Shown piece after piece: positions 20,354-31,868 of a DNA stretch of 64,000 nucleotides. Below the pieces are notes generated by a model. That model saw nothing but the letters and a program-made list of their open reading frames with translations, did not search any database and had not been told where the DNA came from. This DNA is from Frigoribacterium sp. PhB116 (GTDB lineage: Bacteria > Actinomycetota > Actinomycetes > Actinomycetales > Microbacteriaceae), in the NCBI RefSeq assembly GCF_004364285.1, contig NZ_SOBE01000001.1, forward strand, positions 434,001-498,000. Reading direction: 5' to 3'. The translations under genes were made by a program, and so were the position numbers. Position 1 is the first letter of the stretch, and each line of letters starts with the position of its first letter.

Positions 20354-21928
20354 TCAGGCCTCCCTCGGCGCCGTCCAGCCCAGGTCGAGGTCGTGCTGGT
20401 CGACCTCGCCGGGACCGAGCTGCCAGACGTACTCGTTCTTCAGCTTCGCGCCGTCGCGGGCGAAGGGGCCTGTCCGGTGCGCGTAGAAGGCGACGGTGGG
20501 GAGGGTCGCGGGCGCCGCGGTGCGGATCGCGTTCGAGAAGTCGAGGTTCAGGCGCCTCAGGCCGCTCACGACGACGTCGCGCCACGGGCCGGTGTCCACG
20601 TCTCCGGCGTGGGCCGAGAGCTGCAGCGCGATGTGCAGCTGACGGTCGCTCGCCGCGTCCTCGAAGGCGATGAGCCGGTGGTTCTCGACGGCCTGCAGCA
20701 GGGCAGGGTCGCCCTGGAGCACGTCGCGGAGGGCGTCGGGCGCGACGACGGCGCCGTTGTAGTCGACCGAGAGGTCGCTCCGGCCGTAGTGGAAGAGCAG
20801 CGGCAGGTCGAGGAACTTCTCGGCGACGACCGCCGACAGCCCCTTCTCGCGCAGCACCGGCAGGACGTCGCGCATCCGGGTGACGTGGCCCCGGTCATGG
20901 ATGTTGTAGCGGATGCGGGGGCTGATGTTCTCGGCGCGGGCGATCGTGACGACGAGCTCGCCGGCCTCGTTCGTCTCGATCAGGTACCCGAACGGGTTGA
21001 ACTGGAAGATCATCGGCAGCACGCCGTACTCCTGCTGCCGGGTGAGCCGGGCCGCGAGGTCGGGGTCGTCCGCGATCGCGCGGCGGAGGGCCACTGTGAA
21101 CTCGGTCTCGATGCCGAGGTTGATCTCGAGGTCGCTCGCGCCGTACGAGCCGAGGACCGCGCGGGCGTACTCGAGGATGTGCCCGCGCATGTTCTCGCTG
21201 ATGCCCTCGCCCCCGAACGCGGCGACGATCGTGTACTGCGACCAGTCGAGCCGGTCGTCCTCGAAGAGGCCCTTGAGGAACGGCGGGTAGCTGAGGATGA
21301 CGTAGGTGAACCCGGTGCCGAACTCGCGCATCGTCTGGATGATCTTGTCCGGGTCCGGCCCGATCGACTTGATCATCGTCGACTCGGTGAGCGACGCGGT
21401 GACGTTCATGCCGGTGGCCCAGGCCCCGAGCGAGAACGCGTTGAGCACGAACGGCGGGTGCGGCAGCTCGGCCGACGTGCGGGCGAACCCGAGCTGCAGC
21501 AGCTGTCTCGTGGCCTGGCGCTCGTCGGGGCCGCGCACCCAGCTCGTCGGTACGCCCGAGCTGCCCGACGACTCGTCGACGACCACGCCTCGGCGCGGGA
21601 GGCGGCCGCCGAGGCAGCGCTCGGCGATGCTCCAGCGCTTGACGTACGACTCCTTGTCCATCTCGGGCAGTCGGGCGAAAGCCGCCTCGACGCCGTTCCG
21701 CGTGTCGAGTCGACGGCCCTGCCCGTGCTCGCGGAGGAACGCCCGGTAGGCGGGGACCGACCGCGCCGCTCGCTCCATGGTGCGCCAGGCACGCCAGCGC
21801 CCGAGCCGCCAGCGCAGCGGCTCGATGCCGGGGACGAGCAGGAGGCGGTGCGTCTCGACCCGGGGCATCGCGAGCTTCACGAGGCCGTCGACGACCCGGA
21901 GGAGCGTGAAGACCACGAGCCGCTTCAT
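20354..21928 (-). CDS. PaaK/CapK-like AMP-binding adenylase (phenylacetate-CoA ligase family)
   Basis: A 524-residue ANL-superfamily protein of the phenylacetate-CoA ligase/CapK type. It has the Ser/Gly/Thr-rich nucleotide loop DESSGSSGVPTSW at about 118-130, a GASDLEINLGIETE segment matching the A5-like motif, and a Tyr-Gly-Arg-Ser-Asp region (LFHYGRSDLSVDY) resembling the hinge motif. The ATG at 21928 overlaps the upstream nitroreductase stop (ATGA) and has GGAGGG before it, which fixes the start within a longer open frame. The hydrophobic N-terminus (KRLVVFTLLRVVDGLVKLA) may contact the membrane. The carboxylate substrate is unknown. Confidence 0.85.
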   Translation of the reverse strand: MKRLVVFTLLRVVDGLVKLAMPRVETHRLLLVPGIEPLRWRLGRWRAWRTMERAARSVPAYRAFLREHGQGRRLDTRNGVEAAFARLPEMDKESYVKRWSIAERCLGGRLPRRGVVVDESSGSSGVPTSWVRGPDERQATRQLLQLGFARTSAELPHPPFVLNAFSLGAWATGMNVTASLTESTMIKSIGPDPDKIIQTMREFGTGFTYVILSYPPFLKGLFEDDRLDWSQYTIVAAFGGEGISENMRGHILEYARAVLGSYGASDLEINLGIETEFTVALRRAIADDPDLAARLTRQQEYGVLPMIFQFNPFGYLIETNEAGELVVTIARAENISPRIRYNIHDRGHVTRMRDVLPVLREKGLSAVVAEKFLDLPLLFHYGRSDLSVDYNGAVVAPDALRDVLQGDPALLQAVENHRLIAFEDAASDRQLHIALQLSAHAGDVDTGPWRDVVVSGLRRLNLDFSNAIRTAAPATLPTVAFYAHRTGPFARDGAKLKNEYVWQLGPGEVDQHDLDLGWTAPREA

Positions 21929-22977
21929 CGTCCCTCCCCCGCCCCGATCGTCATCGCGGCGGCCGGGCGTCGGTGGGCCACGGGCGGCGGAGCGCTCCGC
22001 CCCAGCCGGAACAGCATCCAGGCCATCCGCCCGTCCTGCTCGTCGACGTCGACGGCGCGGACGAACGCGGCGTGCGACCGCGGGTTGGTGACGACGGTGC
22101 CGAACGGGTGCAGGGCGACGCCGTGCCGCGACAGCTCGAGCCACACCTCGAGGAACGCCCGGCCCGCCTCGACGTGGTCGGCGGGGCCCGCGAACGGGCC
22201 CTCCAGCCAGGCGAGCTGGCGCACGCCCTTCATGGTGCCGAGGTAGACCCGCCTGACGGCGTCGCCGACGACGGGCGCCGTCCAGAGGCCCCGGTGGCCC
22301 ATGGCGAACCGGAGCACCGGCCCCGGCATCAACATGGTCTCGGCGCTCAGGCCGTCGCCGGTCTCCGCGGCCTGCTTCGCCGAGAAGCGCAGCCAGGTCA
22401 TGATCTCGGCGTGCACGTCGTCGTCCTGCAGGTCGTCGAAGAGCGTCTCCTGGTTGATGCGGACCACGTCGTCGACCGTCGCGGCGTCGGTCGTGCTGCG
22501 GAGCAGGTGCCCGTGGGAGGCGGCGATGGCGCGGGCGCCGGCCAACACCTCCTCGTCCACGGTCGTCGCGTCGTAGGGGCGGCGCGACGTCTGCCGGGCG
22601 AGGAAGGCGTCACGGGCGGCGCGGTCGGCGTCGGTCGCCTCATGCGGCTCGATCACGACCTCGGCCAGGCGGTGCAGCCGGGCGTCCCCGCCGAAGTCCA
22701 TCGGTGAGAGGTCGAGCGTCTCGCGGACGACGAAGCCCTGGGCGTGGGCGACGATCGCGAGGCCGGCGAGGAACACCCCTGCGCAGACGTGGGCGAACGG
22801 GATGCCGAACGACTCGGCCGGGAGGCCCCGGTCGAGGTCGTACCAGACGGTCGCGGTCGTCGCGGAGGTCGGCTGCACGACGATCGGCTGCGAGTTGTGC
22901 GGCGACGGGTAGTGCCGCGCCTGGTCGATCAGTGCCGGCCAGGGCGTCGTCGGCCGGTCGCTCCCCCGAGGTTCCAT
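21925..22977 (-). CDS. Nitroreductase-family flavoprotein-like enzyme
   Basis: A 350-residue protein of the nitroreductase/Acg-like superfamily. Clues are the SPHNSQPIVV start of the fold (about 25-34), the RQTSRRPYDATTV segment that corresponds to FMN-phosphate contacts, and the helical FVRETLDLSP/GVALHPFGTVVTNP segments. It would bind FMN and perform a redox or fragmentation reaction, but the substrate cannot be read from sequence. Its stop overlaps the ATG of the PaaK-like adenylase gene, so the two are made together. The ATG at 22977 is the first gene of this two-gene unit; the upstream 85 bp separate it from sufU. Confidence 0.82.
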   Translation of the reverse strand: MEPRGSDRPTTPWPALIDQARHYPSPHNSQPIVVQPTSATTATVWYDLDRGLPAESFGIPFAHVCAGVFLAGLAIVAHAQGFVVRETLDLSPMDFGGDARLHRLAEVVIEPHEATDADRAARDAFLARQTSRRPYDATTVDEEVLAGARAIAASHGHLLRSTTDAATVDDVVRINQETLFDDLQDDDVHAEIMTWLRFSAKQAAETGDGLSAETMLMPGPVLRFAMGHRGLWTAPVVGDAVRRVYLGTMKGVRQLAWLEGPFAGPADHVEAGRAFLEVWLELSRHGVALHPFGTVVTNPRSHAAFVRAVDVDEQDGRMAWMLFRLGRSAPPPVAHRRPAAAMTIGAGEGR

Positions 22978-23062
22978 GGGCCGACACTAGTGCGGCGACT
23001 CGCCCGGGCACCTGCACCTCAGGGATGAACCCTGGACCGCCGCGCCGGGGTGCCCTCGAGGG

Positions 23063-26236
<3,174 letters not shown>

Positions 26237-26243
26237 GGCGAGG

Positions 26244-27068
26244 TCAGTCGTCGAGGGGCTTGAGCACGCGGCGGAGGAACTGCTGCGTGCGCGGCTCGCG
26301 GGGGCGGTTCAGCACCTCGGCGGGGGCCCCGCGCTCGACCACGACGCCGTCGTCCATGAAGACGACCTCGTCGGCGACCCGGCGCGCGAACTCGAGCTCG
26401 TGCGTGACGACGACCATCGTCCAGCCCTCGTCGGCGAGCTCCTTGACGACGGTGAGGACGTCGCCGACGAGCTCGGGGTCGAGGGCGCTCGTGGGCTCGT
26501 CGAAGAGCAGCAGCTCCGGCCGGAGGGCCAGGGCGCGGACGATGCCGACCCGCTGCTGCTGGCCGCCCGAGAGCTCGACCGGCCAGGCGTCGACACGGGA
26601 GGCGAGGCCCACCCGCGTGAGGAGCTCGCGGGCCTCGGCCCGCGCCTCCTCGGGGTCACGGCCCTGGACGCGGATCGGCCCCTCGACCACGTTCTGCAGC
26701 ACCGTGAGGTGCGGGAACAGGTTGAAGTGCTGGAACACCATCGACGACCGGTCGCGGAGGGCGAGCAGGTCGCGCTTCGCGACCTTGCCTCCGAATTCGA
26801 CGACCCGCCCGTCGGACAGGGTCGCCCGTCCGCCGTCGGGGACCTCGAGGCTGTTCAGGGACCGCAGCACGGTCGTCTTGCCCGAGCCGGACGGCCCGAT
26901 GATCGCGACCACGCGGCCGCGTCGCACCTCGAGGTCGATGCCCTTGAGCACCTCCGTGGCGCCGAACGACTTGCGGAGGCCCTCGACGCGGAGGACGAGC
27001 TCGGCAGCCTGGCCGTGCCGGGCGGGACGGGAGGAGGCGCCGGACAGGGGCGGGTCAGCGGGCGACAT
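26244..27068 (-). CDS. Polar amino-acid ABC importer, ATP-binding protein
   Basis: ATPase of a PAAT-type importer. The 274-residue product has Walker A GPSGSGKTT at about 58-66, the Q-loop VFQHFNLFPHLTV, signature LSGGQQQRVGI, Walker B LLLFDEPTSALD and the H-loop VVTHELEF. An extra N-terminal 23 residues (Ala/Pro/Ser-rich) precede the ABC domain. Its ATG overlaps the permease gene by 14 bases. With the permease and lipoprotein it makes a complete importer. The neighbouring sulfur genes make cystine or another sulfur amino acid a possible substrate, but that is inference. Confidence 0.94.
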   Translation of the reverse strand: MSPADPPLSGASSRPARHGQAAELVLRVEGLRKSFGATEVLKGIDLEVRRGRVVAIIGPSGSGKTTVLRSLNSLEVPDGGRATLSDGRVVEFGGKVAKRDLLALRDRSSMVFQHFNLFPHLTVLQNVVEGPIRVQGRDPEEARAEARELLTRVGLASRVDAWPVELSGGQQQRVGIVRALALRPELLLFDEPTSALDPELVGDVLTVVKELADEGWTMVVVTHELEFARRVADEVVFMDDGVVVERGAPAEVLNRPREPRTQQFLRRVLKPLDD

Positions 27069-27720
27069 GTCGGTCCAGTCTCTTCTCGAGGGCGTCCTGC
27101 CCGAACGACAGCACGAGGCAGATCACCCAGTAGATCAGGGCGGCCTCGAGGTAGATCAGCAAGAACTGGTTCGACACGGTCGCGATCTGCTGCGCCTGCC
27201 GGAACAGCTCGACGACGAGGATGACGCTGGCGAGCGAGGTGTCCTTGACGAGGCTGATGAACGTGTTCGACAGCGGGGGCACCGAGACGCGGGCGGCCTG
27301 CGGCAGGATGATGCGCCGCAGCGCCAGGGCGCGCGACATGCCGATGGTGTGCGCCGCCTCCCACTGGCCCTTGGGCACGGAGAGGATGGCCGCCCGGATC
27401 ACCTCGGCCGCGTAGCCCCCGACGTTGAGCGAGAACGCGATGATCGCGCTCGGCCACGGGTCGAGCCGCACGCCGATCGACGGCAGCCCGTAGAAGACGA
27501 CGAACAGCTGCACGAGCAACGGCGTGCCCCGGATCACCGACGTGTAGAACCGGGCCAGCCCGGACAGCCAGGCGCGCCCCGACAACCGCATCATCGCGAC
27601 GACGAGGGCGATGACCAGGCCGATCGCCATGGAGGCGAGGGCCAATGGGATCGAGGCGACCAGGGCACCCGACGCGATCGGCCAGAACGCCCGGCCGAAG
27701 AGGTCGAGTGAGGACTGCAC
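27055..27720 (-). CDS. Polar amino-acid ABC importer, permease
   Basis: Integral membrane subunit of the importer (221 residues, about five membrane segments). The N-terminal stretch IASGALVASIPLALASMAIG and the coupling-helix EAA-type loop EAAHTIGMSRALALRRIILPQA are characteristic of the HisM/GlnP permease family. Another mark is FYTSVIRGTPLLVQLFVVFYGLP. The GTG start at 27720 lies one base past the stop of the binding-protein gene, and the 3' end overlaps the ATPase gene by 14 bases. Confidence 0.95.
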   Translation of the reverse strand: MQSSLDLFGRAFWPIASGALVASIPLALASMAIGLVIALVVAMMRLSGRAWLSGLARFYTSVIRGTPLLVQLFVVFYGLPSIGVRLDPWPSAIIAFSLNVGGYAAEVIRAAILSVPKGQWEAAHTIGMSRALALRRIILPQAARVSVPPLSNTFISLVKDTSLASVILVVELFRQAQQIATVSNQFLLIYLEAALIYWVICLVLSFGQDALEKRLDRHVAR

Positions 27721-27721
27721 G

Positions 27722-28588
27722 TTACTCGCTGACGTCCTGGCCGAAGTACTTGTCCGAGATCTGGGCCAACGTGCCGTCGGCCCCCAGCTCGGCCAGGGCG
27801 TCGTCCATCGCCTGCACGAGGTCGTCGCTGCCCTTGGTCGTCACGAGCGCCGAGCGCGACACGTCGTCGGTCGTCGCCGCGATCTTGATCGCCGCCGCCT
27901 GCTCGGGGTTGGTCTTCACGTAGTCGAGGAAGGTCAGTTCGTCGTTGACGGTGGCGTCGATGCGGCCCTGCTCGACGAGGGCGACCGACTGGGCCCAGCC
28001 CTCGACGACCTGCACGTCGGCGCCGGCGTCCTTCGCCGTGTCGTAGAAGTTGCTCGACTGCGACTGTGCGGTCGTCTTGCCCGCGAGGTCGGCGAGCGAC
28101 GTGATCGAGGTGTCGTCGGCGGCGGTCACGACGACGCCGCGGCTGACCGTGTACGGCGTCGAGAAGTCGAAGGTCGCCTCGCGCTCGTCGGTGATCGAGA
28201 TCTGGTTCGCGACGACGTCGAAGCGGCCGGCGTCGAGGCCCGCGAGCAGCGCGTCGAACTGGGTCTCCTGGAAGCTGGGCTCGACGCCGAGCTTCTCGGC
28301 GACGGCGGTGGCCACGTCGACGTCGTAGCCGGTCAGGGCTCCCGAACCGCCCTCGTGGTAGGTGAAGGGCTGGTAGGTGCCCTCGGTGCCGATGACGAGC
28401 ACGCCGGCGTCCTGGATGTCGGAGAGGCTCTTCGCCGCGCTGGTGTCCGCGGTGGCGCTCCCGGTCTGCGAGACGACGTCGTCGGTCGAGGCGGGCGCGC
28501 ACGCCGTCAGCAGCAGCGCTGCGGCGGAGGCGACGCCGACGGCGAGGATCCGGGTCGTGCGGGAGAGGCGAGGAGTCGAGAACGTCAC
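27722..28588 (-). CDS. Polar amino-acid ABC importer, substrate-binding lipoprotein
   Basis: Extracytoplasmic binding protein of 288 residues with a lipoprotein signal: basic start, hydrophobic core, and lipobox LLTAC with the lipid-modified cysteine at 30. The SBP_bac_3 fold is shown by VLVIGTEGTYQPFTYHEG, LTGYDVDVATAVAEKLG, FDALLAGLDAGRFDVVANQ and LTTKGSDDL-type segments. It is first in the operon (binding protein, permease, ATPase). The GTG start follows AGGAAGACCACCC. The family includes cystine, glutamine and arginine binders; I cannot choose from sequence alone. Confidence 0.94.
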   Translation of the reverse strand: MTFSTPRLSRTTRILAVGVASAAALLLTACAPASTDDVVSQTGSATADTSAAKSLSDIQDAGVLVIGTEGTYQPFTYHEGGSGALTGYDVDVATAVAEKLGVEPSFQETQFDALLAGLDAGRFDVVANQISITDEREATFDFSTPYTVSRGVVVTAADDTSITSLADLAGKTTAQSQSSNFYDTAKDAGADVQVVEGWAQSVALVEQGRIDATVNDELTFLDYVKTNPEQAAAIKIAATTDDVSRSALVTTKGSDDLVQAMDDALAELGADGTLAQISDKYFGQDVSE

Positions 28589-28612
28589 GGGTGGTCTTCC
28601 TGGTCGATGAGC

Positions 28613-28631
28613 GGCCCGGGTCTGCCGGGCC
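28613..28631 (-). terminator. Short hairpin between the NRDE gene and the ABC operon
   Basis: GGCCCGG at 28613-28619 pairs with 28625-28631 around a five-base loop. It is downstream of the NRDE gene and in the leader region of the binding-protein gene on the same strand. Confidence 0.4.
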
Positions 28632-28708
28632 TCCGACCCTAACCGCGCAGGCGCGGCGGTGATTCCCCGTGTCGTCTCATGACGTCGGCGAGGGTGCTCG
28701 GGACAGCA

Positions 28709-29455
28709 TCAGCGGGTGGCGAGGGCACCCGGCAGGTCGACGCCCGAGCCGGCGTCGAGCCGGAGGTGCTCGTGGGCGACGCCGTCGGCGGACAGCGCCA
28801 CGAGGCTGAGCGAGAGCGAGCCGAACCAGGTGCCCTGCAGCAGGTCGGCCCGGACCAGCGCCTCCTCGTCGGACAACGGCAGCGCGCTGCTCTCGCGCAG
28901 CAGGTCGAGCCACGGCCGCCAGCTGCCCTCGTCCTGCTCGGGAAGCGGGCCCACCGGCGCGGCGGCGCCCCGGAACCGGGGCAGCCAGCGCGCCACCCGG
29001 GCCACCTGGTCGTCATCGGGCGCACCGTGCGTGAGGACGTGGACGCCCGGCGAGAGCCGCAGGCTCGCGAGCCGGTCGCCGTCCCAGCTCGTGTGCACGG
29101 CTCCGGAGGCGTCGGCCGAGAGGAGGTTGAAGGTGCGCGTCGAGGGACGTCCGGTCGGCAGTCGGCCGGCGGACACCGCCTCGAGCGGGAGCGCCCCGCG
29201 GGTGCGCCAGCCCCCCTCGGGGACGGGCGGCTGCTCCCGCCGGTTGAGGACGACGGAGGCGCGGGCCGGCCCGGTCGCCGTGGCCAGCCAGGCTCCCCCG
29301 GCCTCGCGGTCGTGCAGGCCCTCGACGCGGTCGCCGAGCTCGGGCCACCAGGCGGCGGGAGGATCCCAGGGGCGGTCGGCCGACTCGTCGCGGAGCCCGA
29401 GGAACACCACCGGCCACTCGGTGCCAGGAGCGACGGACACGACGACGGTGCACAC
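28709..29455 (-). CDS. NRDE/TANGO2-family protein
   Basis: A 248-residue member of the NRDE (TANGO2-like) family. The start is GTG at 29455, with AGGAGG seven bases upstream; it gives VCTVVVSVAPGTEWPVVFLGLRDE, so cysteine is residue 2, as in this family of Ntn-hydrolase-like proteins, and LRDE replaces the eponymous N-R-D-E. Later segments SVVLNRRE, FNLLSADASGAVHTSWDGDR and VHVLTHGAPDDD fit the fold. The biochemical role is unsettled. It is divergent from coaBC with a 106-bp gap. The longer open frame upstream is not supported. Confidence 0.85.
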   Translation of the reverse strand: MCTVVVSVAPGTEWPVVFLGLRDESADRPWDPPAAWWPELGDRVEGLHDREAGGAWLATATGPARASVVLNRREQPPVPEGGWRTRGALPLEAVSAGRLPTGRPSTRTFNLLSADASGAVHTSWDGDRLASLRLSPGVHVLTHGAPDDDQVARVARWLPRFRGAAAPVGPLPEQDEGSWRPWLDLLRESSALPLSDEEALVRADLLQGTWFGSLSLSLVALSADGVAHEHLRLDAGSGVDLPGALATR

Positions 29456-29554
29456 GGTGCGGCCTCCTCCGGCACGATCCGTCGGGATGCGGCATCGTGG
29501 TGGCTGCAACGCTACCCGCCGACGGGCACCAGCTCGGCGGCCGACCGACAGGGG

Positions 29555-29590
29555 CACCATCGTGACCGACAGCACCATCGTGACCGACAG
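29555..29590 (+). repeat. Exact 18-bp tandem duplication over the coaBC start
   Basis: 29555-29572 and 29573-29590 are identical (CACCATCGTGACCGACAG). Each copy contains an in-frame GTG, so the protein begins with two copies of a six-residue unit. Only the first GTG has a ribosome-binding site (AGGGG). Confidence 0.9.
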
Positions 29591-30908
29591 CACCGCCGCA
29601 GCCGCAGACGACCACGCGGTCGGTCCCGACGCCCGCCGGCTGACCGTCGTCGTCGGCATCTGCGGCGGCATCGCCGCCTACAAGGCCGTGTCCGTGGTGC
29701 GCGAGCTCGTGCTCCGGGGCCACGACGTGCACGTCGTCCCCACGGAGGCGGCCCTCCGGTTCGTCGGCGCCCCCACCCTCGAGGCGATCAGCCGCAACCC
29801 GGTGCACACCTCCGTCTTCGACGACGTCGCCCAGGTGCGACATGTCGCCCTCGGCCAGCAGGCCGACCTGATCGTCGTCGCGCCGGCGACCGCGCACACC
29901 CTCGCGAAGCTCGCCCACGGGCTGAGCGACGACCTGCTCGGCACGACCGTCCTCGCGAGCACGGCGCCGCTCGTCGTCGCGCCGGCGATGCACACGCAGA
30001 TGTGGCAGGCGGCCTCGACCACCGACAACGTGGCGCTGCTCCGTGCGCGGGGCGTCGTCGTGGTCGGTCCCGACGACGGCCCGCTGACCGGCGGCGACAG
30101 CGGCCCCGGCCGGCTGAGCGAGCCCGACGTGATCGTCGACGCGGCGCTCGCGGTGGTCGAGGGCCGGGCCGAGGAGGCGCGACGGCGTGACCTGGCCGGT
30201 CGCGACCTCGCCGGCCGGGTCGTCGTCGTCACGGCCGGCGGGACGCGCGAGCCCCTCGACCCGGTGCGCTGGCTCGGCAACCGCTCCAGCGGCAAGCAGG
30301 CCCTCGCCGTCGCCCGCGAGGCCACGGCCCGTGGCGCCCGCGTGGTCTTCCTCGCGGCCCACGTCGACGACGAGGTCGCGGCTGCGGTCGCGCAGCTGGC
30401 GGGCGTCGAGGTGCGGACCGCCGGCACCGCGGCCGAGCTCGACGTCGCCACCACGGCGGCCGCCGAGGAGGCCGACGTCGTCGTGATGGCGGCCGCGGTC
30501 GCGGACTGGACGCCCGCCTCCGTCGCCGACGCCAAGCTGAAGAAGGACGACGCGGGCGACCGCCTCACCCTCGACCTGGTGCGGACCGTCGACGTGCTGG
30601 CCGGCCTCGTGGCACGGCGCCGGACGGGCCAGGTCGTCGTGGGCTTCGCCGCCGAGACCTCGACCGGGCGGGACGACCTGACCGCCCTGGGCCGCCGCAA
30701 GCTCATGCGGAAGCCCGCCGACCTGCTCGTGCTCAACCAGGTCGGCTGGGCCGAGGGCTTCGGCCGGGACGAGTCCGTCGCGGTCCTGCTCGGCCGGGAC
30801 GGCGCCGTCGTCGGGGAGTCGAACGGCACCAAGGCGGACACGGCGCGCGCCCTGCTCGACGCCGTGGTCAGCCTGCTCGGCGCTGCTTCAGCCACAGCAC
30901 GAGAGTGA
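29562..30908 (+). CDS. coaBC: Bifunctional phosphopantothenoylcysteine decarboxylase / phosphopantothenate-cysteine ligase
   Basis: Catalyses two steps of coenzyme A synthesis: ligation of cysteine to phosphopantothenate (CoaB) and decarboxylation to phosphopantetheine (CoaC, an FMN enzyme). The N-terminal CoaC domain shows VGICGGIAAYKAVSVVREL, the catalytic-histidine region SRNPVHTSVFDD and the PAMHTQMW motif. The C-terminal CoaB domain shows VTAGGTREPLDPVRW, NRSSGKQ near residue 240, and AAAVADWTP...KLKKDD. The start is GTG 29562 because AGGGG lies seven bases upstream. The last 41 bases overlap the convergent DUF817 gene. Confidence 0.96.
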   Translation: MTDSTIVTDSTAAAADDHAVGPDARRLTVVVGICGGIAAYKAVSVVRELVLRGHDVHVVPTEAALRFVGAPTLEAISRNPVHTSVFDDVAQVRHVALGQQADLIVVAPATAHTLAKLAHGLSDDLLGTTVLASTAPLVVAPAMHTQMWQAASTTDNVALLRARGVVVVGPDDGPLTGGDSGPGRLSEPDVIVDAALAVVEGRAEEARRRDLAGRDLAGRVVVVTAGGTREPLDPVRWLGNRSSGKQALAVAREATARGARVVFLAAHVDDEVAAAVAQLAGVEVRTAGTAAELDVATTAAAEEADVVVMAAAVADWTPASVADAKLKKDDAGDRLTLDLVRTVDVLAGLVARRRTGQVVVGFAAETSTGRDDLTALGRRKLMRKPADLLVLNQVGWAEGFGRDESVAVLLGRDGAVVGESNGTKADTARALLDAVVSLLGAASATARE

Positions 30909-31674
30909 AGCTGAAGACGACGAGCACCATCCACGACCCGATCTTGCTGGGGTGCACGATCGACCAGCCGTCAGCCTGCGAGGCGTAGGTCCAGGCGCCC
31001 ATCAGGGTCGCGGCGTTCTCGGCGACCCAGATGAAGAAGCCGATCAGGGCGAAGGCGACGAGCAGGGGCATCCTCCGGTCGCGGCCCCGCACCCGGAACG
31101 TCACCCCCTTGCGTCCCAGCAGCACGACGGCCACGCCGAGCAGCGCCCAGCGAAGGTCGACGAACCAGTGGTTCGTGAAGAAGTTGACGTAGAAGGCGAG
31201 CGCGAGGGCGAGGGTCGGCAGCATCCGCAGCCGGTCGACCCGCAGGTCGAGACGCCGCCAGGCCTGGCAGACGTAGCTGCCCACCGCCGCGTACATGAAG
31301 CCGCTGTAGAGCGGGACCTCGCCGATCCGCAGCACGCCCGGCTCGGGGTACGACCACGACCCGACCGCCACCTTGAACACCTCGAGACCGAGGCCGAGCA
31401 GGTGGAACAGGCAGATCACGACGAGCTCGTCCCGGGTCTCGAGCCGGGTCGCGACGAAGACGACCTGCACGAGCACGCACCAGACCAGCATCGCGTCGTA
31501 GCGCGGCAGCCCGACGTCGACGACGCTCGTCAGGGCGAGGCCCGCGAGCACGGCCACGGCGAACGCGCACGACAGTGCCTGCTGCACGCCGAACGCGACG
31601 AGGTCGCGACCGGCCTCGAGGAGGCGGTCGGCGCCTCCTGCGCGGCTGCCCGCGACGGATCGTGCACCGGTCAC
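30868..31674 (-). CDS. DUF817 integral membrane protein
   Basis: A 268-residue polytopic membrane protein with about eight hydrophobic segments and conserved-looking short motifs such as GSWSYPEPG, YVNFFTNHWFVDLRW and IGFFIWVAENAATLMGAWTY. It matches the DUF817 family, whose function is unknown. The start is GTG at 31674 with GGGGAGG upstream. Its 3' end overlaps the coaBC coding region tail to tail by 41 bases. It is divergent from the small gene at 31869. No operon partners are evident. Confidence 0.85.
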   Translation of the reverse strand: MTGARSVAGSRAGGADRLLEAGRDLVAFGVQQALSCAFAVAVLAGLALTSVVDVGLPRYDAMLVWCVLVQVVFVATRLETRDELVVICLFHLLGLGLEVFKVAVGSWSYPEPGVLRIGEVPLYSGFMYAAVGSYVCQAWRRLDLRVDRLRMLPTLALALAFYVNFFTNHWFVDLRWALLGVAVVLLGRKGVTFRVRGRDRRMPLLVAFALIGFFIWVAENAATLMGAWTYASQADGWSIVHPSKIGSWMVLVVFSFTLVLWLKQRRAG

Positions 31675-31800
31675 GACGACCTCCCCCCGACGCCGGGGGT
31701 CGGCGTCGGCTCGACGCTACGAGCAGCGGACCCGACGGCGCGTCGTCCTCGGGGAGCATCTCGTTCGTCCGTCGTGAGGAGATCGACATGTCTCGTGGGC

Positions 31801-31834
31801 GGGGGACGTCGACCGCCGACTGGGGGACGTCGAC
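31801..31834. promoter_or_regulatory. Pair of 13-bp direct repeats upstream of the small gene (operator-like)
   Basis: GGGGGACGTCGAC occurs exactly at 31801-31813 and 31822-31834, 21 bp apart, which is two helical turns. The second copy abuts a candidate -35 element at 31835. If the longer protein start at 31788 is real, the repeats are instead coding. Confidence 0.45.
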
Positions 31835-31862
31835 TTGCGCGTTAACCTCCGTGCGACACAAT
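31835..31862 (+). promoter_or_regulatory. Candidate promoter giving a leaderless mRNA
   Basis: TTGCGC (31835-31840), a 16-bp spacer, then CACAAT (31857-31862). The GTG at 31869 begins six bases after the -10, which is where transcription would start. Confidence 0.4.
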
Positions 31863-31868
31863 GCCCCC

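Noticed and set aside
29985-30008. CoaC motif PAMH instead of PAMN
   Set aside because: Histidine at this place is what I remember from actinobacterial CoaBC proteins; no loss of function implied.
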